8,248 nucleotides of DNA from an uncultured Collinsella sp. Its GTDB lineage: Bacteria; Actinomycetota; Coriobacteriia; Coriobacteriales; Coriobacteriaceae. Each line of letters opens with the position of its first letter. Within the stretch, counting starts at the first letter, position 1. The position numbers and the translations under genes were made by a program. Shown here one piece after another: positions 6,697-8,248 of this stretch. The stretch is from positions 1-8,248 of the forward strand of contig CABUTH010000087.1 in the NCBI GenBank assembly GCA_902494465.1, written 5' to 3'. The notes under the pieces are model-generated. The model was given only the letters and a program-made list of their open reading frames with translations. It ran no database searches and was not told the origin of the DNA.

Positions 6697-7506
6697 TCAC
6701 GGTTGCTGGCATCGCATCGCAAAGCCATTCGCAGTCGGCGTGACGGTAATGTCACCGTGTTCGATAGTGCACGCGAAAACGCCGCCCGTTTCCTTAACGG
6801 CATCGATGCAGGCATCGGACGGATGGCCGTATCGATTCCCCTCGCCCGCGCTCGCGAGGGAAAGCTCGGGCTTCAGGACGTCCAGCAACTCACCATCAAC
6901 TGAAACCTTAGAGCCGTGATGCCCAAGTTTAAGGACATCGATATCCCCCACCTCCTGCACGAATTCCCGTTCTTGGTCGAGCTCGGCATCACCGGTGAGG
7001 AGCATACGCAGGCCCTTGCCTTCCTGATCATAAGAGAGCAGCAGGACAAGCGAATCCTCATTTCCCTCGCCATCCACGGACTCGAATGGCCACATCACGC
7101 GGGCGCAAAATGTGCCGATGTCGACCGTATCCCCACGGCGCACCTGCCGATACTCCACGCCAGGTCGGTTCAATACCTCGGCAGGAGCATCCTCCAGCGC
7201 ATCCGCCGCCACGGCAATCGTTCCGACCGAAAACTGTTCGAGCACGGCAGGCAGACCACCCCAGTGGTCCTCATCCCAATGCGTCACAAAGACGGCATCG
7301 ATATGGTGCACGTTATTGCGAACCAACGCCGCCACCACGCGCTCGTCGAGCCCGCAGTCGACGAGCGCCACTGCGCCGCCCTGGCGGATAAGAATCGCAT
7401 CGGCCTGGCCCACATCGAGCACCGTCACCGAAGGCGGAGCGAATCGATCCCAGTAGACGTACGGAATCGCAGCCAAGAGCACCAGGCATGCAAGCCCCAC
7501 CGCCAT
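6697..7506 (-). CDS. comEC: ComEC C-terminal metallo-beta-lactamase domain, separated from the channel part by an amber codon
   Basis: This 269-residue reading frame begins with one hydrophobic segment (about residues 3-19, GLACLVLLAAIPYVYW), then an MBL-fold domain. Visible motifs are LDVGQADAIL (30-39), VDCG (49-52), the metal-binding THWDEDHWGG (75-84), LLTGDAE (169-175), LKLGHHGSK (192-200) and GNRYGHPS (223-230). This is the ComEC/Rec2 soluble domain, proposed to degrade the non-transported DNA strand outside the membrane. All expected metal ligands are present, so this half is not decayed. It lies in the same frame as the upstream channel part, parted only by a TAG and seven codons. The ATG at 7504-7506 has no recognisable Shine-Dalgarno. 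It is either the distal half of a nonsense-mutated comEC or, if the split is natural, a membrane-anchored MBL protein made by reinitiation. Confidence 0.85.
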   Translation of the reverse strand: MAVGLACLVLLAAIPYVYWDRFAPPSVTVLDVGQADAILIRQGGAVALVDCGLDERVVAALVRNNVHHIDAVFVTHWDEDHWGGLPAVLEQFSVGTIAVAADALEDAPAEVLNRPGVEYRQVRRGDTVDIGTFCARVMWPFESVDGEGNEDSLVLLLSYDQEGKGLRMLLTGDAELDQEREFVQEVGDIDVLKLGHHGSKVSVDGELLDVLKPELSLASAGEGNRYGHPSDACIDAVKETGGVFACTIEHGDITVTPTANGFAMRCQQP

Positions 7507-7527
7507 AGGACGTGCACGGGGACGCGG

Positions 7528-7530
7528 CTA
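7528..7530 (-). other. comEC: In-frame amber stop splitting comEC
   Basis: The minus strand reads TGG TAG CCG CGT, with the comEC frame unchanged on both sides. One base change from a sense codon (for example TGG, CAG, AAG, GAG, TAC, TTG or TCG) would create it. No frameshift or deletion is seen around it. It could be a nonsense mutation, a sequencing error or a fixed gene split. Confidence 0.85.
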
Positions 7531-8248
7531 CCAGACAAGCAGAACCGCCAGCAAACACGGCACTAGGTAAATCCACATGCTATCGGGCGGCACGCTCACG
7601 GATGCACCCGGCACGGCGGCAAACAGCTGCTCAAAGAACAGCGCGCAACGGGCGGCAATCATGGGCACAACGAGCGCCCAAGTCCGCAACGGCGCCAGGA
7701 GCGAAAAGGGAACCAGCACGATCGACACGGCGAGCAGTGCGCTCACCACCGGACCGAGGACCGCATTTGCCAGCGGAGCAATGAGCGAGAACGTACCGAA
7801 GGCAGGAATGGTAATGGGAAGTGTCGCCAGTTGCGAGCACAGCGTGACGGAAAGCATGCTGGCAACGCCCGACGGAACACTCAGCTCACCCAAAGCGTAG
7901 GTCGCATAGGGGCAAAAGCACAGAATGGCTAAGACGCTGGCACATGAAAGCTGAAAGCCCATCTCGAACAGAACCGTCGGCCGCAGCAACACAAAGATGG
8001 ACATGGTAACGAAGAGTGCCGATGCGCCGTGCCGGCGCCGCCCCGCGCCGTTTACGACAAGCGTCGCGAACACCATGCAGCACGCGCGCACGGCCGAGGG
8101 AGACGCGCCCGTAAAAGCAGCGTAGCCCACAAGCGTTATCGCCAATATCGCCCGTTGAAGACCGCGTGAGCACCGAGTCTTTTGCAATACACCCTCGATT
8201 ACAAACCCCACGATTGCCAAATGGCTGCCCGAGACGGCGATAAGATGC
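7528..8248 (-). CDS. comEC: ComEC competence channel domain (5' end outside window; ends at in-frame amber codon)
   Basis: The frame is open to the right edge; 239 residues are visible. The codons at 8218-8247 read HLIAVSGSHL, the hallmark of the ComEC competence domain; the codon at 8218-8220 is TTG, internal Leu, not a start. Further family motifs are TGASPSAVRACCM (8074-8112), RRRHGASALFVTMSIFVLLR, then FEMGFQLSCASVLAIL, and SQLATLPITIPAFGTFSLIAPLAN. Several transmembrane helices are evident, consistent with the inner-membrane channel that moves single-stranded DNA into the cytoplasm during transformation. The frame ends VLLVW then TAG at 7528-7530. Reading through the TAG continues in frame with PRPRARP and the next ComEC helix, so the stop falls in a loop before the MBL domain. 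A ComEC normally carries both domains in one chain of 700 residues or more. Confidence 0.88.
   Translation of the reverse strand, partial: HLIAVSGSHLAIVGFVIEGVLQKTRCSRGLQRAILAITLVGYAAFTGASPSAVRACCMVFATLVVNGAGRRRHGASALFVTMSIFVLLRPTVLFEMGFQLSCASVLAILCFCPYATYALGELSVPSGVASMLSVTLCSQLATLPITIPAFGTFSLIAPLANAVLGPVVSALLAVSIVLVPFSLLAPLRTWALVVPMIAARCALFFEQLFAAVPGASVSVPPDSMWIYLVPCLLAVLLVW

Noticed and set aside
6688..6697. 10-bp perfect palindrome ACGACGTCGT at the comEC stop
   Set aside because: It is short, single-copy and in GC-rich DNA; no operator or partner repeat supports a function.

Overview
The window looks like a stretch of core chromosome from a high-GC Gram-positive anaerobe, most plausibly an actinobacterium of the class Coriobacteriia (Collinsella-like). 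This placement rests on the GC-rich codon use, the strong Shine-Dalgarno sites, the protein sequences and the gene order. It is inference, because no database search was possible. Every supported gene lies on the minus strand, so transcription runs from high to low coordinates.

In transcription order: (1) comEC, the DNA-uptake channel gene, enters at the right edge and is split by one in-frame amber codon (7528-7530) into a membrane part and a metallo-beta-lactamase part. (2) holA, the DNA polymerase III delta subunit, follows with its own candidate promoter. (3) rpsT (ribosomal protein S20) starts with GTG and has a structured leader behind an extended -10 promoter. It ends at a strong intrinsic terminator. 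(4) lepA (EF4), dusB (tRNA dihydrouridine synthase) and hemW (heme chaperone / radical SAM) are packed with gaps of 2-4 nt and look like one operon. (5) A J-domain protein lies 58 nt after hemW and runs off the left edge. It has a normal DnaJ N-terminal half (J domain, G/F linker, four CxxCxGxG zinc repeats), but two hydrophobic segments stand where the second client-binding domain should be.

The order comEC-holA-rpsT-lepA-hemW-dnaJ matches the conserved cluster known from Bacillus subtilis and other Gram-positives. Here hrcA, grpE and dnaK are missing between hemW and the DnaJ-type gene, and dusB sits between lepA and hemW. Most products serve translation and its quality control (S20, EF4, Dus, J-protein), with replication (HolA) and DNA uptake (ComEC) alongside. 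No mobile element, CRISPR array, tRNA or rRNA was seen. The longest gene-free stretch is about 133 nt (5523-5655).

No wholly new system is evident. The two items most worth a second look are the membrane-anchored DnaJ variant and the amber-split comEC.
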